A DNA stretch of 64,000 nt from Singulisphaera sp. GP187 (GCA_945869475.1 CAMBOV010000007.1:1-64000); one strand, 5' to 3'; positions 1 to 11,005 are shown, numbered from the stretch's first letter. The notes: a model not told the origin generated them from the letters alone. Numbers and translations are program-made.

Positions 1-2531
<2,531 letters not shown>

Positions 2532-2553
2532 ACAGCATGAGATAGACCAAGCG

Positions 2554-2583
2554 CAACGCCCCGGCCGATCGGCCGGGGCGTTG
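2554..2583 (+). terminator. Perfect 30-nt palindrome after katG, likely terminator
   Basis: A 13-bp GC-rich stem (CAACGCCCCGGCC paired with its exact complement, loop GATC) begins 22 nt after the katG stop and is followed by a loose T-rich run (TTGTGTTT). This fits an intrinsic terminator. The T-tract is imperfect and the hairpin is symmetric, so it could act on either strand. It lies immediately upstream of the next gene. Confidence 0.7.
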
Positions 2584-2613
2584 TTGTGTTTCGTCCCGTG
2601 CTACGCTCGCTGC

Positions 2614-3240
2614 ATGTCCGATCCGATCCCTGCGAAGCAGACTCCCGAAGCCACGCGCCTCCTGATCGGTGATTTCGCCTTCAAGTTCGCCGAGATCCGC
2701 CGCGAGAGCGAGCAGGCGATCGCGCAGCTCGACGCTGTGCAGATCCGCCGTTCGCTCGATGGCGATGTGAACTCGGTTGCTGTGATCATGAAGCACGTCG
2801 GCGGCAACCTGCGCTCGCGCTTCACGAGCTTCCTCACCGAAGACGGCGAGAAGCCCTGGCGCGACCGCGAGGCCGAGTTCGTCGACGACTTCCCCGCAGG
2901 CGAAGCGGGGCGCGACGCGGCGCTTGCCGATTGGCGCGACGGCTGGCGCGTGCTCGAGTCAACGCTCGCTTCGCTCTGCGAAGCGGATCTCGCGACGGAT
3001 CTCGCGACGGATCTCGCGACGGATCTCGCGACGAAACCCGTGTTGATCCGCGGCGTGCCCCACACGGTGTCGCGCGCGCTCGCTCGATCGCTCGCGCACA
3101 TGGCGTATCACCAAGGCCAGATCACGCTGATCGCGCGCATGATCGTGGGTCGCGAGCGCTGGAACACGATCTCGATCCCACGCGGCGCCACCGCGCAGCG
3201 GCATGCGGAGATGGGGTTCGATCCCAACTCAAGGCCATGA
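2614..3240 (+). CDS. DUF1572 / DinB-superfamily protein
   Basis: A 208-residue DinB-like four-helix protein of the DUF1572 type. The family signature is visible at residues 18-60 (FAEIRRESEQAIAQL, then a VNSVAVIMKHVGGNLRSR segment with a putative metal-ligand His) and near the C-terminus (HMAYHQGQITLIARM), which supplies the other His ligands of DinB-type metal sites. Members are thought to be metal-dependent thiol-linked enzymes, but the substrate here is unknown. I chose the ATG at 2614 because the residues before it do not look like the family. An in-frame 12-bp tandem repeat encodes ATDL x4 between helices. The reading frame ends 10 bp from a convergent aminotransferase gene. Confidence 0.8.
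   Translation: MSDPIPAKQTPEATRLLIGDFAFKFAEIRRESEQAIAQLDAVQIRRSLDGDVNSVAVIMKHVGGNLRSRFTSFLTEDGEKPWRDREAEFVDDFPAGEAGRDAALADWRDGWRVLESTLASLCEADLATDLATDLATDLATKPVLIRGVPHTVSRALARSLAHMAYHQGQITLIARMIVGRERWNTISIPRGATAQRHAEMGFDPNSRP
2986..3033. repeat. 12-bp tandem repeat x4 inside the DUF1572 gene
   Basis: Four exact copies of GATCTCGCGACG in tandem. The unit is a multiple of three, so copy number can change without a frameshift. It encodes a repeated Asp-Leu-Ala-Thr insert in a loop of the DinB-like protein. Confidence 0.95.
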
Positions 3241-3249
3241 ATCCCGGCT

Positions 3250-4341
3250 TCACGGCTTCGTCGCGAGAACCTTTCGCAGCGCCGCACGGGCCTGGTCGTT
3301 CTCTGCTGGCAGGCCGATGGTGATGCGCACCCACGTGTCGTAGGGCGGGAACGCGCGCGCCACCACCACGCCCTCGGCGAGCATCGCCTTGGCCACCTCG
3401 TTGGTCGGGCGCTTGGCATCGATGAACACGAAGTTCGCCTGGCTCACAGTCTCCTTCAGGCCGAGTTCGTCGCAGAGTGCCTTCCACTTCGCGCGCTCTG
3501 CCGCCATCGCCGCGTGCACGCGCGCAAGGAACTCAGTGTCGCGCAGGCTCGCACTTGCACCAACCAGCGCCAGCCGATTGAGCGTGTGCGGATTTCCAAA
3601 TCCCGCCTTGCGCAGCGTGGCCGCCAGTGGCGCGGGCGCAATCGCGTATCCGAGCGGCATCGCGCCCAAACCGTACGCCTTGGAGAAGGTTCGGTAGATC
3701 AGGACATTCTCGCCGCCGCGCACCAGGTCCACCACGGTCTGTCCCGCGAAGTCGTCGCTGAACTCGAGATAGGCCTCGTCCACGATCACCAGCGCGCGCC
3801 GCGATGCCTCGCGCACGAACGACTTGAATGCCGCGGATTGATTCACCGTGCCCGTGGGGTTGTGGGGATTGATCAGAAAGACGCTGCGAGTCTTCGGGCC
3901 GATCTTCGCAAGCAGCGCAGGCAGGTCGTTCTCGCCTTGCGCGTTGAGCGGGACAGGCGCGCCAACGCCTCCGACATGTGCCGCGGAATCGATCAGCGCC
4001 AGGTAGCCCGGCACGGAGTAGATGAACTCGCTGCCCGGACCGCCTTCAAGCGCGAGTTGCAGCCCGAGGTGCTCGAGCATGTCGCCGAGCACGATCTGCT
4101 CCGCCGGCACGCCTTCATGGGCCGCGATCTGCTTGGTCAGCGCGTCGGCCTCGTCGCTCACATAGCGAAAGAGGTTCTTGGTTTCCGCCTCGATCGCCTT
4201 CAAAGCGAGCGGCGACGGTCCCATCGGGTTCTCGTTCAGGTTGAGTCGGATCGGTCCTTGCGCCGGGTTGCCCGCGGCGGCAAGTGCGAGCGTTACGGCG
4301 CCGAGCAGCGCGAGTCGAACGATGGCGGTAGGGGTCTGCAT
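3250..4341 (-). CDS. Exported HisC-like PLP aminotransferase
   Basis: A class I/II fold PLP-dependent aminotransferase of 363 residues, most similar in motifs to histidinol-phosphate aminotransferase (HisC). It has LNLNENPMGPSP near the N-terminus, NPHNPTGT, DEAYLEFSD, and RTFSKAYGLGAMPLGY carrying the PLP Lys (about residue 221). Residues 1-24 form a hydrophobic signal peptide-like segment (AIVRLALLGAVTLALAAAG) before the enzyme begins, which suggests export. That is unusual for an amino-acid biosynthesis enzyme, and PLP would have to be acquired before or during export. No other his genes are nearby. It is transcribed divergently from the acyltransferase at 4427. Real substrate unknown. Confidence 0.8.
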   Translation of the reverse strand: MQTPTAIVRLALLGAVTLALAAAGNPAQGPIRLNLNENPMGPSPLALKAIEAETKNLFRYVSDEADALTKQIAAHEGVPAEQIVLGDMLEHLGLQLALEGGPGSEFIYSVPGYLALIDSAAHVGGVGAPVPLNAQGENDLPALLAKIGPKTRSVFLINPHNPTGTVNQSAAFKSFVREASRRALVIVDEAYLEFSDDFAGQTVVDLVRGGENVLIYRTFSKAYGLGAMPLGYAIAPAPLAATLRKAGFGNPHTLNRLALVGASASLRDTEFLARVHAAMAAERAKWKALCDELGLKETVSQANFVFIDAKRPTNEVAKAMLAEGVVVARAFPPYDTWVRITIGLPAENDQARAALRKVLATKP

Positions 4342-4426
4342 GGCGGCGATCGTACAGACGGCAACGCTGCTTCACTTGACGGCGAGCTGCGCGCTTGGGT
4401 GCGCCATCGGAAAGTACTCTTCCCAC

Positions 4427-5644
4427 ATGCACACGGCCCGCTACCACGGACTCGACTTCCTCCGCGCGTCGATGATGCTGCTGGGTGTCGTGCTGCATGT
4501 CGTCAGCAGCTACATCGAGGCGCCCGCCGCCGGCGGTTGGCCGCTGCGTGACCCGAACGGCTCGGGCTTCGCTGGCCTCGTGGTCCTCACGATCCATGTC
4601 TTTCGCATGCCGGCGTTCTTCGCGTTGTCTGGGTTTTTCGGTGCGATCGTGGTCGCGCGGCGGGGCATGGGCGCTTGGCTCGCCGATCGCGTTCGCCGCA
4701 TTGCTTTCCCGATGGTGGTCGCGTGGATCGTGCTGTTCCCGATGACCAAGCTCGCGTTCACCTACGCGCTCGGCCGCGCGGCCGAGGCGACGGGAACTCC
4801 AGATGCGTCGGTCCCGCTCATCGGCACCGCGCTCTCGCGACCGTGGGCCAATCCGTCGCCGATACATCTCTGGTTCCTGCTGTATCTGTTGGTGCTCAGC
4901 GTGATCGCCGCAGCGCTCTGGGCCGCGTCGCGTGCGCTGCCCGCCGACGCCCGCCGCCGCATCGCGGAGCTCCCCGCGCGCTGGATATCCGGCTGGCGCG
5001 GCATCGTCTCGATCGCGCTGCTCGCCCTCGCAACAACGCTGCCGATGTGCGCGATGGACAGGCCTGGCATCGCGACCCCCTCGTCGTTCGCGCTCGATCG
5101 AGCGGTACTCGCCTGCTACGCGGTGTACTTCTTCGGCGGTTGGATGATCGCGCAGCACCCGCGCGCAATCGACGCGCTGCGCGCAGGCGCGTGGTGGCGG
5201 CTCTCCGCCGGTGTGTTCGCCCTCGTGGTGTCGGTCGTGCTCGCGATCGCGTGGTTCGTCGGCGCCGGCAGCACCCAGCCCGCCGACGGCCCCGTGATGC
5301 GCATCCTGCTGTTCGCCACGCAGTCTTCGGGCGCCGTCGCCGCATGGCTGCTCATCCTCGGCGGCGCCAGTGTCGCCGAGCGCGTCGTCCGCGCCTCGAG
5401 CCGCCCGCTGCGCGTGCTGGTCGACTCCTCCTATTGGGTCTACCTCGTGCACCTTCCCATCTGCGTCTTCGTGACCGGCCTCCTCATCCCGTGGAGCGCG
5501 CCCGGACTCGTGAAGATGGTGGTTGCGATCGCAGCCTCCGTGCTGCTGCTTGCGCTGGGATACGCGGCGACCCTCGCGGTACTACCACGCCGCGCCCGAC
5601 CAGAGCCGTGTTTGCAGCCAGAGGTCCGTACATTGCCCCAATGA
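4427..5644 (+). CDS. Acyltransferase-3 family membrane protein
   Basis: A 405-residue integral membrane acyltransferase (Acyl_transf_3 / OpgC-like), which typically moves acyl groups onto cell-surface carbohydrates. The N-terminal motif (YHGLDFLRASMMLLGVVLH) carries the conserved His-Asp-Leu-Arg segment followed by the conserved His in the first membrane helix. About ten hydrophobic helices follow, with an arginine-containing loop (RGMGAWLADRVRRIAFPM) typical of the family. The C-terminal YWVYLVHLP motif is also characteristic. I start at the ATG at 4427, since upstream codons do not fit the family. The stop overlaps the next start (ATGA at 5641), so the DUF1801 gene is translationally coupled. 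Acyl donor and acceptor are unknown. Confidence 0.88.
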   Translation: MHTARYHGLDFLRASMMLLGVVLHVVSSYIEAPAAGGWPLRDPNGSGFAGLVVLTIHVFRMPAFFALSGFFGAIVVARRGMGAWLADRVRRIAFPMVVAWIVLFPMTKLAFTYALGRAAEATGTPDASVPLIGTALSRPWANPSPIHLWFLLYLLVLSVIAAALWAASRALPADARRRIAELPARWISGWRGIVSIALLALATTLPMCAMDRPGIATPSSFALDRAVLACYAVYFFGGWMIAQHPRAIDALRAGAWWRLSAGVFALVVSVVLAIAWFVGAGSTQPADGPVMRILLFATQSSGAVAAWLLILGGASVAERVVRASSRPLRVLVDSSYWVYLVHLPICVFVTGLLIPWSAPGLVKMVVAIAASVLLLALGYAATLAVLPRRARPEPCLQPEVRTLPQ

Positions 5645-6285
5645 AGAGCAGCGCCACCACAGTAAAGGACTACCTCGCGTCACTCCCCGCCGATCGCCGC
5701 GCGGGTATCGAAGCGGTGCGCAAGGTCATCCTCAAGAACATCGACAAGGACTACGACGAGAGCATGCTCTACGGCATGATCGGTTACGCCGTGCCGCATC
5801 GCGTGTGGCCGCTCGGATACCACTGCGATCCCAAGAAGCCGCTGATGATGGCCGCGCTCTCGAGCCAGAAGGACAACATGACGGTCTACCTGATGAGCGT
5901 CTACAGCGACAAGGCTGAGCGCGCGTGGTTCCAGAAAGCGTGGGCGAAGACGGGCAAGAAGCTGAACATGGGCGGCTGCTGCATTCGATTCAAGAAGCTC
6001 GAGGACGCCGCGCTCGATGTGATCGGCGAGGCGATCCGCCGCACGCCCGCGAAGGCGTATGTCGACAGCTATGTGAAGATTCTCGCCAGCACGGGCCGCG
6101 GACCCGATGGCAAGAAGATCAGCAAGAAGTCAAGCAAGAAGACGAGCAAGAACACCGACGCCGGCGCGGCCGCGAAGAAGAAGGTCGCAACCACGAAGAC
6201 TTCAACCACGAAGACTTCAACCACGAAGACTGCAACCACGAAGCCGACCACGAAGAAGACCGCGAAGAATTTGACGAAGCGCTGA
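5641..6285 (+). CDS. DUF1801 protein with Lys/Thr-rich tail
   Basis: A 214-residue protein. Residues 1-145 form a DUF1801 (YdhG-like) domain: an N-terminal helical segment, the DYDESMLYGMIGYAVP strand region, and GGCCIRFKKLEDAALDVIGEAIRRTPAKAYVD. The C-terminal 65 residues are almost entirely Lys, Thr, Ser and Ala (KKSSKKTSK, TTKTSTTKT repeats), resembling a histone H1 or AlgP-type nucleic-acid-binding tail. DUF1801 has no firmly established activity. A 15-bp tandem repeat (6188-6232) builds part of the tail. The gene is coupled to the acyltransferase upstream. About 60 bp of non-coding DNA separates it from the convergent metK-like gene. Confidence 0.85.
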   Translation: MKSSATTVKDYLASLPADRRAGIEAVRKVILKNIDKDYDESMLYGMIGYAVPHRVWPLGYHCDPKKPLMMAALSSQKDNMTVYLMSVYSDKAERAWFQKAWAKTGKKLNMGGCCIRFKKLEDAALDVIGEAIRRTPAKAYVDSYVKILASTGRGPDGKKISKKSSKKTSKNTDAGAAAKKKVATTKTSTTKTSTTKTATTKPTTKKTAKNLTKR

Positions 6286-6345
6286 GCAACGCTTCGCGCG
6301 AATCCACAGCACGCACCCAAGTAGCCAGTTCCGCGCAGCGACCTG

Positions 6346-7524
6346 TCATTTCAGAATAGGAACTCGATCGAGAAGTTGAGAAGAGTGACAAGGCGCACTC
6401 GCCAGCCTGCGCGTTGCGGCATCAGTGGCAGCAATCGTGAAATGTCCCCAGCGCGCGATCTCGACAAGATTGCCAACCGTGTCAGGCCAGTCTGCCTTAC
6501 TGGCCAAGCGCAAGTCGACCAATCCTTCCAATTGCGCGCCATCCAGTCGTTGCCGATTCTCTGCATCGATGCGCACGATGCGAAACGCGCGGTCGCCGGG
6601 GCGGATCCCCAAGGTCACCACGCACTCGCGGCAACCATGGCGTTGCACAGCAGCAACAGCGACATCGCGAGCGATGAGCGGGCCCGCGCGATCGACCTTC
6701 CAGAAGTCCTTGCCGCTCATCGCGCCGCCGCCGATGGGAATCCTCGGGCCGTAGAAGTCTGCCACCAGCTTCTTACCAGTGAGGCCGTTGTCGCCGTGGG
6801 GACCACCTTCGACGAAGTCGCCAGCGGCGTTGATCTCGAGCATGAAGGCGGCGTCCGCATCAAAGCCAATCACCGCACTTGCAAACGCCTCAACCGCGCC
6901 CCGCACCCGCGCTTCGATCGCGCGCCGTGCCGCGATCGCGTCCCAATCGGCGGTGTGTTGGATGGAGAGTGACACATCGTTGAGGCAAAACGACCGTCCA
7001 TCGATCGACTCATCGACAAAGACAATCACTTTGCCGTCAGGACCAAGCCGAAGTTCTGGATGCTCGCTGCGCAGCGCATGCAACGCTTTGGCGATTTTGC
7101 GAACAAGCGCGTGTTCGACGGGCAACGCGTCGGTTCCCGGCAAACTGGAGGCGTAGCCAGTCACGATCGATTGGTCGTCCGAGACTTCGCGGAATTCCGC
7201 TTCGCCCGGATGCAGCGGCCCGAGACAGAGATCGGTGATGACTTTCAGGCGCGCGGGTGCAGGCGCAAAGCGCTTGTTGTAGCCCGCTGACTCATAGACA
7301 TCGCGCGCGATGGCCTTGAAGTCGATCGTCTGCGCGTCTGTGCATCCAACCCGGCCATCAATGAAAGCCACATTGCGGTGCACTGCAACTTCGACTCCCA
7401 CCAGTGCGCGAAATTCGCGGCGACGCGCCTCTTGCACGATCGCATCGCCGATGGCGTCGGCGAGTTTGTCAGGATGTCCAGGAAGAACGAATTCTGCGGT
7501 GCGCAGTGTGAAGTCTGTGGTCAT
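6346..7524 (-). CDS. Divergent S-adenosylmethionine synthetase-like protein, copy 1
   Basis: A 392-residue MetK homologue and last gene of SAM-operon 1. Retained core: GHPDK (His17, Asp19), SDDQS (Asp117), GPDGK (Lys165), GDNGLTGKK (Asp245, Lys252) and GGGAMSGKDFWKVDR (Lys272, Lys276, Asp278). Aligned by eye with E. coli MetK, Glu55 (methionine contact) is Arg58, Arg244 (tripolyphosphate cleavage) is Lys251, and the Gln98 methionine loop is not conserved. The enzyme probably binds ATP, Mg2+ and K+, but its thiol substrate or second step may differ. The ATG overlaps the stop of the VWA gene (ATGA) and follows an AAGGAAA ribosome-binding site. Its paralogue at 26475 shares these substitutions. 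Confidence 0.88.
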   Translation of the reverse strand: MTTDFTLRTAEFVLPGHPDKLADAIGDAIVQEARRREFRALVGVEVAVHRNVAFIDGRVGCTDAQTIDFKAIARDVYESAGYNKRFAPAPARLKVITDLCLGPLHPGEAEFREVSDDQSIVTGYASSLPGTDALPVEHALVRKIAKALHALRSEHPELRLGPDGKVIVFVDESIDGRSFCLNDVSLSIQHTADWDAIAARRAIEARVRGAVEAFASAVIGFDADAAFMLEINAAGDFVEGGPHGDNGLTGKKLVADFYGPRIPIGGGAMSGKDFWKVDRAGPLIARDVAVAAVQRHGCRECVVTLGIRPGDRAFRIVRIDAENRQRLDGAQLEGLVDLRLASKADWPDTVGNLVEIARWGHFTIAATDAATRRLASAPCHSSQLLDRVPILK

Positions 7525-8900
7525 GGCTTGATTTCCTTGAGATCGATCCAGTGGTCGGCAAACATATTGAGGTCAGAACGGGTGGAATTGCCAGGGCTGA
7601 TGGCCACTCCCACGACCGCGTTCTGCAGCACGGCAGCTCCCGAGGCACCAGGTTGCCCGACATAACCATCGGTGATGATGAGCGCGCGGCGAACCTTGTG
7701 AAGACGCATGTGGTCGGCGACGCACTCAATGCTGGTGCCACCGGTGCTGACGCACACGCCGCGTCGAAGTTGGTCAAGCGTCACATCGGCAACCTTTGTC
7801 GAGAACAGGTGGATGATCGGATGCACGAATGCGCGCGAAGCGATTACGGCGCCATAGAGCGGACCGATCAAGTTGGTCATACTTCCCGAGACATCGAGGT
7901 AGACATGGACACGCGGGCCATTGTGGACAACGCGGCGCACATGGGTTTCGCTGCGGTAGAGCAGCGTGCGGCCACCGAGTGCCTGTACGGTCATGCTTCG
8001 TCGATCGGATCGCGGCACGACGGATGTCACCGTGGCGGTCACATCGGCGCGTTTAGGAATGCGGCCGTTGCGGTGCGAACCGCCGAGTTTGTGAAGGATC
8101 TCATTGAGTCGCGAACGGTTGCTTTTTGGGACAAGAGTCACGGATTTCTCGAGCATCTCGTGCGGCGAGCGACCGATGATTGGATGCGGCGGTCGCGGCC
8201 ACTGCTCGGTGATCCGACGAAGCTCATCGACCAACACGGGCGCGCGGTGCTCGAGAAGTCCGTCGCTGGATGAGCCGTTCCCTTCCTTACGGTGATCGCC
8301 GAGGAGAGAAACTTCTCCGATGGGCCCCTGTGCGGCGCGTCGCGCAAACGCATCTTTGAGTTCCTCATAGCCCACGCCGTTTCCAGCGTAGAGCGCGCGG
8401 TAGAGCGCCGCGAGCTCCTCGAAGCCCTCGTTGCGCAACGCCTCCGGCATGGCGAAACTGTCCGTGGAACTCCGCTGCGGATCCCACGCCGTCGGCGGAC
8501 GCAGAAAGCACTCGGGGAAGCGATCCTCGTGGTAGAAATCGCGAAACATCGCGGTGTACTCGGCATCAGGAAACATGCGGCAGAGCATCGCGTTGATCAC
8601 CGCATCGAACACCAAGTTGTCGATCAGTTCAATGCGGCGGTAGAGCCGCGTGTGTCCGAGGACCACATGATGCAGTTCGTGCATGACAAGCATGAGCAGT
8701 TTCTCTGGCGTTTGCGCGTGGTTGGCAACGAACGAAGGATTGATAAACATGCGCGGTCGCGCCGTGCACTCAATGCACGCAGTGGGCACCTCGTCGCTCT
8801 CGATGATCTCCACAATGCGCATCAATGCGGGCAGGCAGTACTGCCCCGAGGGGAATGTTGAGAAGACACGATCGGCAATGGAATCGCATAAAACAGTCAT
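7521..8900 (-). CDS. DUF2201-type metallopeptidase-like / VWA protein, copy 1
   Basis: A 459-residue predicted metal-dependent peptidase-like protein with a C-terminal von Willebrand A domain. The N-terminal domain has HELHHVVLGH (His74, Glu75, His78, His83), a zincin HExxH motif typical of DUF2201_N. The C-terminal VWA domain carries a complete MIDAS: DVSGS (Asp336), STGGT and ITDG. VWA proteins of this kind usually work with MoxR-type AAA+ ATPases, and one is encoded two genes upstream. The central region (about 180-320) is basic and variable. The ATG overlaps the upstream stop (ATGA at 8897-8900), which fixes the start. The stop overlaps the metK-like start. Peptidase activity is predicted, not shown. 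Confidence 0.88.
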   Translation of the reverse strand: MTVLCDSIADRVFSTFPSGQYCLPALMRIVEIIESDEVPTACIECTARPRMFINPSFVANHAQTPEKLLMLVMHELHHVVLGHTRLYRRIELIDNLVFDAVINAMLCRMFPDAEYTAMFRDFYHEDRFPECFLRPPTAWDPQRSSTDSFAMPEALRNEGFEELAALYRALYAGNGVGYEELKDAFARRAAQGPIGEVSLLGDHRKEGNGSSSDGLLEHRAPVLVDELRRITEQWPRPPHPIIGRSPHEMLEKSVTLVPKSNRSRLNEILHKLGGSHRNGRIPKRADVTATVTSVVPRSDRRSMTVQALGGRTLLYRSETHVRRVVHNGPRVHVYLDVSGSMTNLIGPLYGAVIASRAFVHPIIHLFSTKVADVTLDQLRRGVCVSTGGTSIECVADHMRLHKVRRALIITDGYVGQPGASGAAVLQNAVVGVAISPGNSTRSDLNMFADHWIDLKEIKP

Positions 8901-9382
8901 CGTGTAGGCTCCGGAAGGGTGAGAGGAAGGGCGAGTGCGATGTTGCGTTTGAGATTGGTGAGTGTCACCATCGGCATCTTTCCGCGGATAAACACATGGT
9001 CGGAACAGCGGCAGAGCACCGACAACGAAAGCAACGCGTTGTCGCTCAAGCCAGGGCGAATCACCGACTTTGCTGGCGACGCAACAGGTGCAATCGCGGG
9101 GAGCGCCGCCAACGCGGGCGGTGCATTGCTCACGATGGTGCGCAGTTGCTCCATCCCATCGTGATCGTTTGTGCACGGCAATCCGAGCAAGCGACACCAC
9201 GCCTTTACAACGTCACCGCTTTCGGCTGTGAAGAACCCGAGCGAGAATCGAACGAGGTTGCACGCGTGCTGTCCCTCATGACTGATCTGTGCCGACGGGC
9301 GACAGCTCATGTTGTGCAGCACCGCGGCCGATGCACGCCTTTCCAACAAGTTGCCATGGTTGTGGTTGAGATGGGCTGCCAT
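8897..9382 (-). CDS. Small unknown protein of SAM-operon 1
   Basis: A 161-residue protein of no family I recognise, lying between the MoxR ATPase and the VWA gene. It resembles the protein at the same place in operon 2 (24629-25084): VLHNM/VLNNM near the N-terminus, IPA/LPAIAPV in the middle, and a final RGK(M/S)PxV followed by a hydrophobic strand pattern ending in LPLTL or PLTIL. It has several Cys and His residues that are not shared with copy 2. I chose the ATG at 9382 because an AAGGAG site precedes it by about 11 nt. Its conserved position suggests an adaptor or substrate of the AAA+/VWA pair. That is inference. Confidence 0.7.
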   Translation of the reverse strand: MAAHLNHNHGNLLERRASAAVLHNMSCRPSAQISHEGQHACNLVRFSLGFFTAESGDVVKAWCRLLGLPCTNDHDGMEQLRTIVSNAPPALAALPAIAPVASPAKSVIRPGLSDNALLSLSVLCRCSDHVFIRGKMPMVTLTNLKRNIALALPLTLPEPTR

Positions 9383-9409
9383 TGGCGTGGGCTCCTTTCA
9401 AGCAGTCAA

Positions 9410-11005
9410 TCACGCGGCGTGTTGGTGAAGCAGGGTGGGGCTGGAGCACAAACGGCTCACGCTTTGCCATGAGTTAAAGACCATCGCCACATCGAGCGGC
9501 GTGGCGATGTCACCCTTGGCGAAGAGTCCCGCAAGGAGATTCGTGATCGAAACCGTCTCGGCATTGTCGGGATTGAGCGTCGCGAGGACCTTGACGATAT
9601 CCAACCACGCTTCATGCTTCGGGGTTCCCACGGTGAGAGACTGCTTCACATCCTGCGCAACGGCAGCAACCCTGTAGAGCTCGGCCGCTTGTTCTGCCAC
9701 TGCGGCATTGAGCCGCTCCGCTGCTGCGCAATACATCACGAAGGCGGCGAGTGCGTGGCGTCCGCCGGGGCCGACTTCCGCGAGGCCGTCGGCGATGTAC
9801 ACCGACAGTTCTGTCGCGGAAAGACTTTCGATGCCGATTGCCCTGATGGCGCGACGCACCGCGCAACGCTCGCAGAGAAGCGCGCGCCTCGGGTCGCATC
9901 GTGCGAGATTCACCGTCTTCCACGCACTGTTGTGCGCCAACATCAAACGACTGCGGTCGATGCGCGTCCCTTGCGCGCGCTGCGGCAACGAGTGTTCCAA
10001 CGCCAGCCAGGCGGAGTCGTTCAGGATCGCCGCCGGCGACTCCACCAACCGCGCCGCATGCACGGCAATCACATTTCCATAAAGCATCGCGGCGCGTCGT
10101 CCGCTGAAGACGAGGCCCATCGATGCCGCGTGATCGCTGATCAACCGCACATACTCGGCAACGGCGGGTCCGAAGGCAGCTTTGATGATGTCGATTTCCT
10201 CTCTAACCGCATCGACGCGTGCGCGCAGCGCCGCTGTAGCTTCCTTCGACACCACAGCATCGGCGGAGCAGATGATCGTTTCACGATCGACATCGGAGAA
10301 CACCTGCCAGCGCGGAATCTCCACGATGAAGTTGAAGCGGTCCGCGAGCGCCGCGTCGAGCGCTTCGCTGCCGAGATAGGCCTCTTGGTCCTGCGCGTCG
10401 TCATCGGCAGTGCAGGGAGGATTCATCGCAGCCCAGCGATAGATCAGCCGCTCGATAGGCATTCCTTGGATCCGCTTCTCATGGATGATCGAGAAAAGAC
10501 GGTTCTGCATGTCGGGGCGACAGCGCGAGAGTTCGTCGAGAAACACCGCTTGCGCCTCCCAAATCGACGCAGGAGTTTGAACGAATCGAAGACCGCCGTG
10601 CTCGTCGGGCAGCGGGTAGCCCACGAGGTCGTCGTAGTTGAGAAGGCTCGCGTTGTAGTGTCGCCAACTCACGTCGAGAGCCTCACAAAGCCTGCACAAA
10701 AGAAGGCTTTTTGCAGTGCCGTGCGGACCAATGAGCAGCAGGGGGTTGGCCGTTGCCAGCGACGCGATCACGACGGGTTCGATGGCATCCATGCCGACGA
10801 GACCGAGACTGCGCAGCAGCGAAGTTCGCGGGGGCCCCGTCATCGGCGTCACCGTCTGATTGAAGATTGGTGCGGCTCTTGGGACTGCGCCGAGGAGTCC
10901 GCCTGGTTGACCGCCTGGGACCGTCGTGCGGACACGAGTGCGGACACGAGTGCGAGGCTTGGATGGAACGCGCTGACTGGCCGATTGAATTGATGCGCTG
11001 CTCAT
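9410..11005 (-). CDS. MoxR-type AAA+ ATPase, copy 1
   Basis: A 531-residue AAA+ ATPase of the MoxR group and first gene of SAM-operon 1. Walker A is GPHGTAKS (residues 93-100), Walker B AVFLDE (153-158), with a sensor-1-like AMNP and the helix-2-insert region around YNASLLNYDDLVGYPLPDEHG. MoxR ATPases typically pair with VWA proteins to remodel or activate metalloenzymes (for example CbbQ/CbbO, NorQ/NorD, RavA/ViaA). The first 60 residues are a basic, disordered-looking extension (TRVRTRVRT from a short tandem repeat) that copy 2 lacks. I start at the ATG at 11005, just downstream of a GGAG displayed in a hairpin loop. An ATG at 11023 is possible but would lie upstream of that ribosome-binding site. 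Confidence 0.88.
   Translation of the reverse strand: MSSASIQSASQRVPSKPRTRVRTRVRTTVPGGQPGGLLGAVPRAAPIFNQTVTPMTGPPRTSLLRSLGLVGMDAIEPVVIASLATANPLLLIGPHGTAKSLLLCRLCEALDVSWRHYNASLLNYDDLVGYPLPDEHGGLRFVQTPASIWEAQAVFLDELSRCRPDMQNRLFSIIHEKRIQGMPIERLIYRWAAMNPPCTADDDAQDQEAYLGSEALDAALADRFNFIVEIPRWQVFSDVDRETIICSADAVVSKEATAALRARVDAVREEIDIIKAAFGPAVAEYVRLISDHAASMGLVFSGRRAAMLYGNVIAVHAARLVESPAAILNDSAWLALEHSLPQRAQGTRIDRSRLMLAHNSAWKTVNLARCDPRRALLCERCAVRRAIRAIGIESLSATELSVYIADGLAEVGPGGRHALAAFVMYCAAAERLNAAVAEQAAELYRVAAVAQDVKQSLTVGTPKHEAWLDIVKVLATLNPDNAETVSITNLLAGLFAKGDIATPLDVAMVFNSWQSVSRLCSSPTLLHQHAA

Noticed and set aside
4115-5452. Antisense open frame of 445 codons opposite the acyltransferase
   Set aside because: Composition (Arg, Glu, His, Asp) is that of a shadow frame. 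The plus strand encodes a clear membrane acyltransferase.
9614-10993. Plus-strand open frame of 459 codons opposite MoxR copy 1
   Set aside because: The minus strand carries intact Walker motifs; the plus frame has no recognisable content.
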